From Methanobacteriota archaeon (GTDB lineage: Archaea > Hydrothermarchaeota > Hydrothermarchaeia > Hydrothermarchaeales > BMS3B): 32,846 nt of DNA. How positions within the stretch are numbered: position 1 is the first letter of the stretch; every line of letters begins with the position of its first letter. The stretch lies in the NCBI GenBank assembly GCA_013152685.1, contig JAADFX010000024.1, positions 1 through 32,846 of the forward strand. Reading direction: 5' to 3'. Under the pieces are notes generated by a model, which worked only from the letters and a program-made list of their open reading frames with translations, ran no database searches and was not told the origin of the DNA. The position numbers were made by a program, and so were the translations under genes. Positions 13,977 to 20,504 of the stretch are shown here, piece by piece.

Positions 13977-14903
13977 GTGAAGCTGAGGCTGGACTACCTT
14001 CAGACTTTTAAAGAGGTTGTTGAAGAGGGAAGTTTTCTCGGCGCCTCAAAGGCGCTCGGGATGAGTGTTAGTACAATAAGTCTGCACATAGACGCTGTAG
14101 AAAAGTTCTTTGAGGCGAGGCTCCTGGAGAGGAACGTCAGCGGGGTTAAGCTGACCAGAGAGGGCGAGATCGCCTACAACAGCATAAGGGAGCTGTTTAC
14201 CCTCCTGGAAAAGACGAAGAAGGGCATAAAGAACCTGACGACAAAGATAGTGAACATCGCCATCGGCTGCGTCGGCGTGCCCATAATCGCTGAGATTCAG
14301 ATGGGCTACAAGACTGTGCAGCCGGATGTGGACGTGAGGGTGAAGCTCACCGGGGAGTACACCTGCCTGGACCTGCTGGAGCACGGGGAGGTGAGCGTCG
14401 TCCTAGCAGGGTACCCCGCACCCCTGAAGCTGGGCGACGGCTACCGCGTGGAGGAGATAGGCTACGACCGCTTTGTGCTGATTGTGCCCCCCAACCACGA
14501 GCTGGCGAACAAGGAGGAGGTCACCGTAGAGGACGTCCTCTCCTACCCCATGGTGACACTGAACAAGGGGTACAGCAGCACCGCTATAGAGGACACCCTG
14601 AAGGAGCTGAGGAACATTGAGAAGGAGCAGAAGATAGAGTGCAGTGTTAACGACATCTTCTCCCAGATATACGGCGTCTCCTCGGGCTTGGGTACGGCGA
14701 TTGCGAGCTACGTGCTGTCGAAGCGGTACGAGGAGGGGGGGCTGGTGGTGATAAAGGAGATCAAGGACTTCACGGATGAGAGGCCGATATACGCAATAAC
14801 CACGGACAAGGCGCTGGAGAACCCGGTCATCGCGGACTTTTATGCGTATCTCGTTGAGAGAGGTACGGAACTCCTGGAAAAATACCGTGTGAGAGGCGGT
14901 TAA
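13977..14903 (+). CDS. LysR-type transcriptional regulator
   Basis: 308 residues from GTG 13977. The N-terminal winged helix is typical of LysR: LQTFKEVVEEGSFLGASKAL, then SVSTISLHIDAVEKFF, then LTREGEIAY. A linker helix and a periplasmic-binding-protein-like effector domain follow (VNIAIGCVGVPIIAEI, then DRFVLIVPPNHELA). The next gene starts at the base after its stop codon, so it is the first gene of the operon LysR-V4R-TusA-YeeE-YeeE and probably senses a sulfur-related effector. LysR proteins are mainly bacterial, so an old acquisition from bacteria is possible. The effector is unknown. Confidence 0.9.
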   Translation: MKLRLDYLQTFKEVVEEGSFLGASKALGMSVSTISLHIDAVEKFFEARLLERNVSGVKLTREGEIAYNSIRELFTLLEKTKKGIKNLTTKIVNIAIGCVGVPIIAEIQMGYKTVQPDVDVRVKLTGEYTCLDLLEHGEVSVVLAGYPAPLKLGDGYRVEEIGYDRFVLIVPPNHELANKEEVTVEDVLSYPMVTLNKGYSSTAIEDTLKELRNIEKEQKIECSVNDIFSQIYGVSSGLGTAIASYVLSKRYEEGGLVVIKEIKDFTDERPIYAITTDKALENPVIADFYAYLVERGTELLEKYRVRGG

Positions 14904-15431
14904 ATGAGGGAAAATGCAAAAAAGTACATACCCTACATATGGCTGGACGACGAGACGGGACATCCCCTCATGATGAACGAGAGGTGCACCATAATCTTCA
15001 GCGAAACCCTCAGCACCCTCAGGCTCAGCCTCTACAAGATCATCGGGGAAGGCTCCGAGATGCTGCTGAGGCTGATCGGCAGGGACATGGGGAAGAAGTA
15101 CGCCCAGCTCGTGCTGAAGCAGTACCCGGAGCTCAACGAGGTCAGCAAGCACACGAGGATATACGAGCTCTGCTCAATAATCCTGAGAAACACCGGCTTC
15201 GGGCAGATTAAAATCCTGGAGCTGGACGTGGAGAAGCCCAGGATGAGGGCGATAATAAAGGACGCCCCCTCGGGGCTTGGCGTCAAGTCCCTCCCGCCGG
15301 TGTACAACCTGGAGGCGGGCATGCTGTGCGGGATCCTGGAGGAGATCTTCGACAGGGAGATGTTCGTCGCCGAGTACAGGTTTAATGAGCACGAGGATAA
15401 CTACGAGCTTACCATAACGAAGGTGGAATAA
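14904..15431 (+). CDS. V4R-like ligand-binding domain protein
   Basis: 175 residues, ATG directly after the LysR stop. The layout resembles the V4R (4-vinyl reductase) small-molecule-binding fold. A helical N-terminal half contains EMLLRLIGRDMGKKYAQLVL. Then comes a strand-rich part with MRAIIKDAPSGLG, then NLEAGMLCGILEEIFDREMF and a final strand pair EYRFNEHEDNYELTITKV. Family members have the order dup-loop, then GxxxG-like helix, then vExxC; here the usual final Cys pair is missing. The gene is coupled to LysR and TusA, so it may sense or carry a sulfur ligand. I hold the V4R label with moderate confidence only. Confidence 0.55.
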   Translation: MRENAKKYIPYIWLDDETGHPLMMNERCTIIFSETLSTLRLSLYKIIGEGSEMLLRLIGRDMGKKYAQLVLKQYPELNEVSKHTRIYELCSIILRNTGFGQIKILELDVEKPRMRAIIKDAPSGLGVKSLPPVYNLEAGMLCGILEEIFDREMFVAEYRFNEHEDNYELTITKVE

Positions 15432-15653
15432 ATGCGGGTTCTGGACGTGAGAGGTGAGATATGTCCCGTGCCCCTGGTTAAGTGCGTTAATGAGATCAAG
15501 AAGATGAAGCCCGGGGAGGTGCTCAAGGTTATATCCGACCACCCCCCGGCGAAGAAGAGCATCCCCATGGAGATGGAGGCTCAGGGCCACGAGTACACAA
15601 TAGAGGAGAACGGCGCCGAGTTCACCATAACAATAACTGTGAAGGGTAAGTGA
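15432..15653 (+). CDS. TusA-family sulfur carrier
   Basis: 73 residues, ATG directly after the preceding stop. It has the TusA core with the CPVP motif (Cys10 in RGEICPVPLVK), followed by MKPGEVLKVISDHPPAKKSIP, all as expected. TusA proteins carry sulfur as a persulfide on that Cys. In operons with YeeE/YedE transporters they receive or deliver sulfur taken up from outside. A second TusA, with CPMP, is encoded at 24921-25154, with a DsrE-type partner instead. The YeeE gene downstream overlaps this stop (GTGA at 15650). Confidence 0.9.
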   Translation: MRVLDVRGEICPVPLVKCVNEIKKMKPGEVLKVISDHPPAKKSIPMEMEAQGHEYTIEENGAEFTITITVKGK

Positions 15654-16126
15654 GTATGCGCTACCTTTCCCCGGTGGTAGCCGCAGTACTGCTGGCAGCG
15701 CTGAACGTGGTGCTGTACGTAACCCTGGACCGCCCCTGGAGCATAACCACGGGGGAGAGCCACCTCGTCGCCTACATCGAGAATCTGTTTTTTCCGGAGC
15801 ACGTGAGCAGCAGCCTCTACTTCAGAAAGTACATCCCGGAGCTCAACTGGCGGGTGTGGCTGAACTTCGGGATAATCCTGGGAGCCTTTATCGGCGCGTA
15901 CCTCGGCAGGGACTTCAAAATCAGGATACCCGCCGCCAAGTCGCGATTTGTGCAGGTTTTTATCGGCGGGGTCCTGATGGGCTACGGGGCAAGACTCGCG
16001 CTGGGCTGCAACGTCGGGCACATCATGTCAGGGGTGCCCCAGATGGCGGTCTCCAGCTTCCTGGCCTTCGGCGCCATCGCCGCGGGCGCATACCTGGGAG
16101 GAAGAATACTGCTGAGGCTGGTGTGA
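15650..16126 (+). CDS. YeeE/YedE-family transporter, first half
   Basis: 158 residues from GTG 15650 (GTGA overlap with tusA); ATG 15656 is an alternative. It has about four hydrophobic helices. The key segment LALGCNVGHIMSG, near 122, holds the single conserved-type Cys of this half. YeeE/YedE (TsuA-like) proteins import thiosulfate or a related sulfur compound, using cysteines in the pore. Usual bacterial members are about 350 residues in one chain; here the two halves are separate genes that abut without a gap (stop 16124-16126, ATG 16127), so they likely assemble as a heterodimer. Confidence 0.85.
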   Translation: MSMRYLSPVVAAVLLAALNVVLYVTLDRPWSITTGESHLVAYIENLFFPEHVSSSLYFRKYIPELNWRVWLNFGIILGAFIGAYLGRDFKIRIPAAKSRFVQVFIGGVLMGYGARLALGCNVGHIMSGVPQMAVSSFLAFGAIAAGAYLGGRILLRLV

Positions 16127-16657
16127 ATGGAATCCCTGGTGGGCTTTGCCATAGGCGTGGCGATAGGGTTCGTGCTGGAGAGGGGGCAGTTCTGCATGGC
16201 ATCCGCCTTCAGGGACTTTTTCCTCTTCAGACACACCCACCTGCTGAGGGCGGTGATGCTATACCTGGCGCTGCTGACTCCCGCCTTCTTCCTGCTCCAC
16301 TCCGCAGAGCTAGTGGAGACCTACCCCTACGTGAAGAACGGCGGGCTGTTCACGGTAATCGGGGGTGTGATTTTCGGGATTGGAATGGTGCTGGCGGGGG
16401 GCTGCGCCTCGGGAACCCTCTACAGGATAGGGGAGGGCTACGTGACGTCGCTGGTGGCACTGATAGGGATGCTCGTGGGGATAGCCATCTTCGGGGAGAG
16501 CTACCCCTGGGTACTGAGGGCGCTTATAGCACCCACAGAGTTTGGAAAGATGACCGCCGGGGAGCTTCTGGGAATAACCCAGCTCCAGGCTGTTGTACTG
16601 GGAACCCTGCTGTTCTCCGGGCTATACCTGCTGCTGGGGAGAAGGTTCAGACGATAG
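16127..16657 (+). CDS. YeeE/YedE-family transporter, second half
   Basis: 176 residues, ATG at the base after the previous stop. About five helices are visible. Cysteine motifs are ERGQFCMASAF (near 24) and LAGGCASGTLYRIGEG (near 93), matching the pore cysteines of the YeeE/YedE family. It forms a split transporter with the gene at 15650-16126. Co-transcribed tusA suggests that imported sulfur is passed to TusA. It is the last gene of the LysR operon; the next gene has its own TATA-like element. Confidence 0.88.
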   Translation: MESLVGFAIGVAIGFVLERGQFCMASAFRDFFLFRHTHLLRAVMLYLALLTPAFFLLHSAELVETYPYVKNGGLFTVIGGVIFGIGMVLAGGCASGTLYRIGEGYVTSLVALIGMLVGIAIFGESYPWVLRALIAPTEFGKMTAGELLGITQLQAVVLGTLLFSGLYLLLGRRFRR

Positions 16658-16709
16658 GAGTTCCAATTTGGAAAAACTTTTATGTATAAACAAAAGAGGA
16701 GTTAGACTT

Positions 16710-17483
16710 ATGAAGTATTTGCTGCTGGTTTTTACTCTGCTGGCGGGGCTGGCGGGGTGCACCTCGGCGCCGGAGAAGAAGCTCCCCTACAACTACAGGG
16801 AGGAGGCCCTGCTCTCAGCCCTGGCTGAGGGAACACCCGTGGTGCTGGAGATAGCCGCAGACTGGTGCAGGAACTGCATTGAGCAGCAGCCAATAATGGA
16901 GGAGCTCAGGGAGAGGTTTCCCGAGGTGACCTTTCTGCTGGCAGACTTCGACAGGGAGAAGGAGCTGGTGGAGAGGTACGGTGTGAGGGGAGTGCCCTAC
17001 TTTGTGCTTTTTGACTCCTCCGGGAGGGAGTTCGCCAGGATAAGCGGATTCCAGAAGAAGGAGACGCTCGAAACGCTGATAAACCAGATACTCCACAAAA
17101 ACTACGTGCTGAACGCCTCCTTCTCCACCTTCGAGGGGCTGGAGGACCCGGAAGTCAAAATTGAGAACAGAAGTCTGGTGGTAATAAAAACGGTGGCGCT
17201 GGAAAACCTCTCCATCTGGGGTGAGGGGGTGGAGGTGGCAATCGGTAACCTCACCCTGAGGATTGTGAATGTGACCCCAGACCTCTTCGCCATAAGGGAC
17301 TTCGAGACCCTCAACGTTACCCCGGGCACCCCCATTGAGATAGTGGCGGAGCTGCCCTCCAACTACACCCTGTACGAGCCGCTCAACCTGGACATCAAGA
17401 TAGGAATATGGGACGAGGCGTGCTGCGGAAACTACAGGGATGTGCTCCTGTGGGCGAACCTCACCGCCGCCACGGCACAGTGA
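16710..17483 (+). CDS. Thioredoxin-fold lipoprotein with C-terminal beta domain
   Basis: 257 residues from ATG 16710, with AGAGGAG 9 nt upstream. Signal peptide with lipobox (LLAGLAGC, Cys17). A thioredoxin fold follows, with active site ADWCRNC (Cys53, Cys56) and the cis-Pro loop GVPYFVLF, close to the C-terminal domain of DsbD or to TlpA-type thiol-disulfide proteins. About 115 further residues look like a beta-sandwich and end with a CC pair (DEACCGNY). An upstream TATA-like TTTATGTATAAA (16678-16689) suggests its own promoter. The protein would keep outside thiols reduced or handle sulfur or copper sites; the partner is unknown. The rhodanese at 17744 follows after 260 bp. Confidence 0.85.
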   Translation: MKYLLLVFTLLAGLAGCTSAPEKKLPYNYREEALLSALAEGTPVVLEIAADWCRNCIEQQPIMEELRERFPEVTFLLADFDREKELVERYGVRGVPYFVLFDSSGREFARISGFQKKETLETLINQILHKNYVLNASFSTFEGLEDPEVKIENRSLVVIKTVALENLSIWGEGVEVAIGNLTLRIVNVTPDLFAIRDFETLNVTPGTPIEIVAELPSNYTLYEPLNLDIKIGIWDEACCGNYRDVLLWANLTAATAQ

Positions 17484-17590
17484 AGATAATTTAAAATACC
17501 CGCCGGCATCTCCAGGCGAGGAGGGGGCAATAGTTTCGAATTTAGCGTAAGGGCTTCTCCTATATTTTCGTCATTACTGCAAAAGCTTTC

Positions 17591-17605
17591 GAAAAATTTA
17601 AATAC
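17591..17605 (+). promoter_or_regulatory. Promoter region of the exported rhodanese gene
   Basis: The 260-bp gap 17484-17743 is A/T-rich. GAAAAATTTAAATAC is a strong TATA candidate, predicting a leader of about 110 nt; a second A/T element (TTAAAAAATAATTAA, 17667-17681) would give a start near 17700. TTTCGAA elements occur at 17534-17540 and 17587-17593. The rest of the gap shows no gene except the minimal reading frame at 17700. Confidence 0.4.
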
Positions 17606-17699
17606 ATGTTTCTATACCTAATAAATCGACATGATTAATGCAAAAACACATGGGCTTCAGAGGTATTAAAAAATAATTAAACAAAAAGAGGAGGTGAAA

Positions 17700-17747
17700 G
17701 TGTTGGAGACCTGCCAACCCGCTGAAAAAAGGAGGTGGAGGGCATGA
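17700..17747 (+). CDS. Possible 15-residue leader peptide upstream of the rhodanese
   Basis: GTG 17700 follows a strong ribosome site (AGAGGAGGTGAAA). It encodes a 15-residue peptide, MLETCQPAEKRRWRA, whose stop TGA overlaps the ATG of the rhodanese gene (ATGA). The second ribosome site for the rhodanese (GGAGGTGG) lies inside this frame. It contains one Cys and a basic end. It may be a coupled leader peptide that controls rhodanese translation, or simply chance. Confidence 0.35.
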   Translation: MLETCQPAEKRRWRA

Positions 17748-18910
17748 ATAGAGGTTTAATGGCGCTGCTTGTGGGCGTGCTGTTTCTGGCGAGCGCTTCG
17801 CTGGTGAGCGCCGAGGAGTACCCCGGACCGCTGGTGTCGATGGACTGGGTGCAGGAGCGCCTGGACATCATAAAGGATCCAACGCAGACTGAGATTCGCC
17901 TCGTCGAGGTAAGCAAGAGCAAGAGCTACCAGAAGGAGCACATCCCCGGTGCGGTGAACGTGAAGTGGAGTAGCGAGGTGTTCCTGCCGTACACCAACCG
18001 CATGGTGCTGGATTATGCGGCCATGAAGGCCGTGATGAAGAAGCTGGGCGTGACCCCGGACACTCACATAGTCATCTACGGCGACAGCCTCACCATGGCA
18101 ACCCGCTTCTACTGGACCCTGAAGTTCTGGAACGTGGAGAAGATCAGCGTCATGGACGGCACCAAGGCTGCCTGGAAGAAGGAGGGCCGCCCGCTGACAA
18201 CCGAGGTGCCAGAGGTTGAGCCGCGCGAGTATCCGCTCAAGTACCCGCCAAACGGCAAGATATACGCCGTCAAGGAGTTTGACGTGATGCGCGGCCTCGC
18301 CACCGGCAAGGTTATCTTCGTGGACACCAGGCCCAAGGCCTACTACGATGGCAAGAAGTTCTCGGTGAGCAAGTGGGTGAGGAGCGGCCACATACCCGGT
18401 GCTATCCAGTGGTCCGCCCCCGAGGAGGTGTCCAAGGACGGCAAGTTCCTGCCCGTTGACCAGCTGAAGAAGATGGCCGAGGAGAAGGGCATCACCGGCG
18501 ACAAGGAGATAATAGTGTACTGCAACACCGGCGTCAGGTCCTCCACAACCTGGTTCATCCTCAGTGAGCTCCTGGGCTACGAGAACGTCAAGAACTACGA
18601 CGGCTCCCTGAGGGAGTGGGCAAACGAGTTCTACCTGCCGATGGAGCCCGACAACTTCAACATCTACAAGGACTTCCCCAAGACACCGCTCCAGGAGCTG
18701 AAGGAGGCCACTGACGCCAACGCAGAGAAGGTCGCCGCCCTGGAGAAGGAGGTCCAGGACCTCAAGCAGCAGCTTGCCGAGACCAAGAAGATAGCCGAGG
18801 CTGCCAAGGCCGAGGGCAAGGGTGTCTGCGGACCCACGAGCGTTGCTCTGCTTGCGGCGCTTCCGCTGGCAGGGTATGCGCTGCGCAGGAGGTTCATGAA
18901 GAAGAACTAG
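17744..18910 (+). CDS. Exported two-domain rhodanese (sulfurtransferase) with CGP-type C-terminal anchor
   Basis: 388 residues from ATG 17744, with GGAGGTGG 6 nt upstream. A Sec signal peptide ends at about LVSAEE. Two rhodanese domains follow. The first has lost the catalytic Cys (VIYGDSLTMATR). The second has an active loop YCNTGVRSS with Cys260. This is the thiosulfate/3-mercaptopyruvate sulfurtransferase layout. A coiled coil (about 320-358, AALEKEVQDLKQQLAETKK) comes next, then Cys-Gly-Pro at 362-364, a hydrophobic helix and RRRF near the end. Cys-Gly-Pro, helix, RRR is the CGP-CTERM sorting signal described in Thermococci; the protein is probably anchored outside. Cys260 and Cys362 are its only cysteines. 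It likely transfers sulfane sulfur outside the cell, near the thioredoxin lipoprotein and the YeeE importer. Confidence 0.88.
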   Translation: MNRGLMALLVGVLFLASASLVSAEEYPGPLVSMDWVQERLDIIKDPTQTEIRLVEVSKSKSYQKEHIPGAVNVKWSSEVFLPYTNRMVLDYAAMKAVMKKLGVTPDTHIVIYGDSLTMATRFYWTLKFWNVEKISVMDGTKAAWKKEGRPLTTEVPEVEPREYPLKYPPNGKIYAVKEFDVMRGLATGKVIFVDTRPKAYYDGKKFSVSKWVRSGHIPGAIQWSAPEEVSKDGKFLPVDQLKKMAEEKGITGDKEIIVYCNTGVRSSTTWFILSELLGYENVKNYDGSLREWANEFYLPMEPDNFNIYKDFPKTPLQELKEATDANAEKVAALEKEVQDLKQQLAETKKIAEAAKAEGKGVCGPTSVALLAALPLAGYALRRRFMKKN

Positions 18911-18927
18911 AGAACCTCCAACCCTCC

Positions 18928-18938
18928 TTTCTTTTTTA
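18928..18938 (+). terminator. T-tract terminator after the rhodanese
   Basis: TTTCTTTTTTA begins 18 nt after the rhodanese stop with no convincing hairpin. Archaeal RNA polymerase ends at such T-runs, with FttA. The rest of 18911-19100 shows no gene. Confidence 0.5.
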
Positions 18939-19100
18939 ATTGTTAGCTTCCTGATTGTTATCCGGTAACTTTTTATGGTGTGTGTGGTTTCTGAAACAAT
19001 GCCAAGAGGGCTCCCTGCACCATGAGAGAGGATTCCACAGGCGGAGAAACCCGGAGCAGGAGCGCCGGCTCAAAAAATTTCCCCGGAGGTAGCCAGGAAA

Positions 19101-20504
19101 TTGAGCGGAAGGTTTAATGCAGTGGTGCTGGGTGCAGGTCTGGCAGGGCTGGCCGCAGCATACACCCTCTCCAGGGCCAGGAAGAGGGTGGTTGTGGTTG
19201 AGAAGGACACCCAGGTGGGCGGCCTATCGCGCACCGTTGTGCACAGGGGGTTCAGGTTCGACCTCGGGGGGCACAGGTTCTTCACAAAGAACCCCGAGAT
19301 AGAGGAGCTGGTGAGGGAGCTGCTGGACGGGGAGCTCGTCCTCACAAAGAGGAGCAGCAAGATTTTCATGAGGGGCAGGTACTTCGACTATCCCCTGCGC
19401 CCCCTCAACGCCCTCCTGGGGCTGGGCATATGGGAGAGCGCAAAGATTGTGCTGGACTACACCAGGGAGAGGCTGCGCTCCAGGGAGGAGCCGGTATCCC
19501 TGGAGGACTGGGTGGTTGCCAACTTTGGAAGAGAGCTCTTCAACATATTCTTCAAGGAGTACAGCGAGAAGGTCTGGGGAATAAGCTGCGACAGGATCAG
19601 CGCGGAGTGGGTGGCACAGCGCATCCGCGGGCTCTCCCTGAGCGTCGCCCTGCGGGACGCCCTGCTGAAGCTGAACCGGAGGAGCAGGCCTCCGACCCTC
19701 ATAAGGGAGTTCCTCTATCCAGAGATGGGGATCGGCAGGGTTGCGGAGCGGCTGGCTGAGGAGGTGTCCCCCAACCCGGTGCTCCTGGGGTTCAATGTGT
19801 TCAGAATCCGCCACTCCGGCGGGAGGATTATGAGCATCACGGCGAGGAACTGCGACAGTGAGATAACAGTGGAAGCGGACAGCTACATCTCCAGCATCCC
19901 CCTCCCGAGCCTGGTGAGGATGCTCTCCCCCGAGCCTCCCGAGGAGGTGCTGCGCGCCGCGGAGAGGCTGAGGTTCAGGGACACAATAATCGTGGCTGTG
20001 ATGGTAAACAGGCCCAGGGTTACGAGGCTCAGCTGGGTCTACCTGCCGGAGAAGAAGGTGCCCTTCGGTAGGATCCACGAGCCCAACAACTGGAGCCGGG
20101 CGATGTCGCCCCCGGGCAAGACATCGCTGGTTGCGGAGTACTTCTGCTTTGCCGGGGAGAAGCTCTGGAACATGCAGGAGGAGGAGCTGGCCCAGCTTAC
20201 AGTTGAGCACCTGGAGGCGCTCGGCTTCCTGGGCGGGGACGAGGTCATAGACACCAGGGTGGTGAGGGTTCCCAACGCGTACCCCCTGCTGGAGGTGGGC
20301 TACCGGAGGCACTACGAGACAATTCTGGACTACCTGGCCGGCTTTGAGAACCTGCAGCTGGTGGGGAGAACCGGGATGTTCCGCTACCACAACATGGACC
20401 ACGCCATGGAGACGGGTATAAAGGCGGCGAGGAACCTCCTGGGGGAGAGGCACAACCTCCTGGAGGTAAACTGCTCCGCCGAGTACATAGAGGAGGCCAG
20501 GTAG
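19101..20504 (+). CDS. FAD/NAD(P)-dependent oxidoreductase (amine oxidase/protoporphyrinogen oxidase-like fold)
   Basis: 467 residues from TTG 19101; AGGAAA directly precedes it and GGAGGT is 10 nt away. The N-terminal Rossmann motif GAGLAGLAAAYTL, then VVEKDTQVGGLSRT and FDLGGHRFFT, mark FAD binding of the amine-oxidase/UDP-galactopyranose-mutase-like group. The middle has FFKEYSEKVWGI and SAEWVAQRI, segments of a subfamily often found near glycan or lipid genes. The C terminus carries GRTGMFRYHNMDHAMETG, the second FAD-contact region. The radical SAM gene begins at the next base after its stop, so the two form a pair. No substrate can be read from the sequence; redox maturation of an isoprenoid or a sugar is a guess. 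Confidence 0.8.
   Translation: MSGRFNAVVLGAGLAGLAAAYTLSRARKRVVVVEKDTQVGGLSRTVVHRGFRFDLGGHRFFTKNPEIEELVRELLDGELVLTKRSSKIFMRGRYFDYPLRPLNALLGLGIWESAKIVLDYTRERLRSREEPVSLEDWVVANFGRELFNIFFKEYSEKVWGISCDRISAEWVAQRIRGLSLSVALRDALLKLNRRSRPPTLIREFLYPEMGIGRVAERLAEEVSPNPVLLGFNVFRIRHSGGRIMSITARNCDSEITVEADSYISSIPLPSLVRMLSPEPPEEVLRAAERLRFRDTIIVAVMVNRPRVTRLSWVYLPEKKVPFGRIHEPNNWSRAMSPPGKTSLVAEYFCFAGEKLWNMQEEELAQLTVEHLEALGFLGGDEVIDTRVVRVPNAYPLLEVGYRRHYETILDYLAGFENLQLVGRTGMFRYHNMDHAMETGIKAARNLLGERHNLLEVNCSAEYIEEAR

Noticed and set aside
17631-17669. A 12-codon frame MINAKTHGLQRY at ATG 17631, about 30 nt after a TATA-like element.
   Set aside because: No ribosome binding site and no coupling to a gene; TATA spacing alone is weak evidence. 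Kept only as part of the leader discussion.
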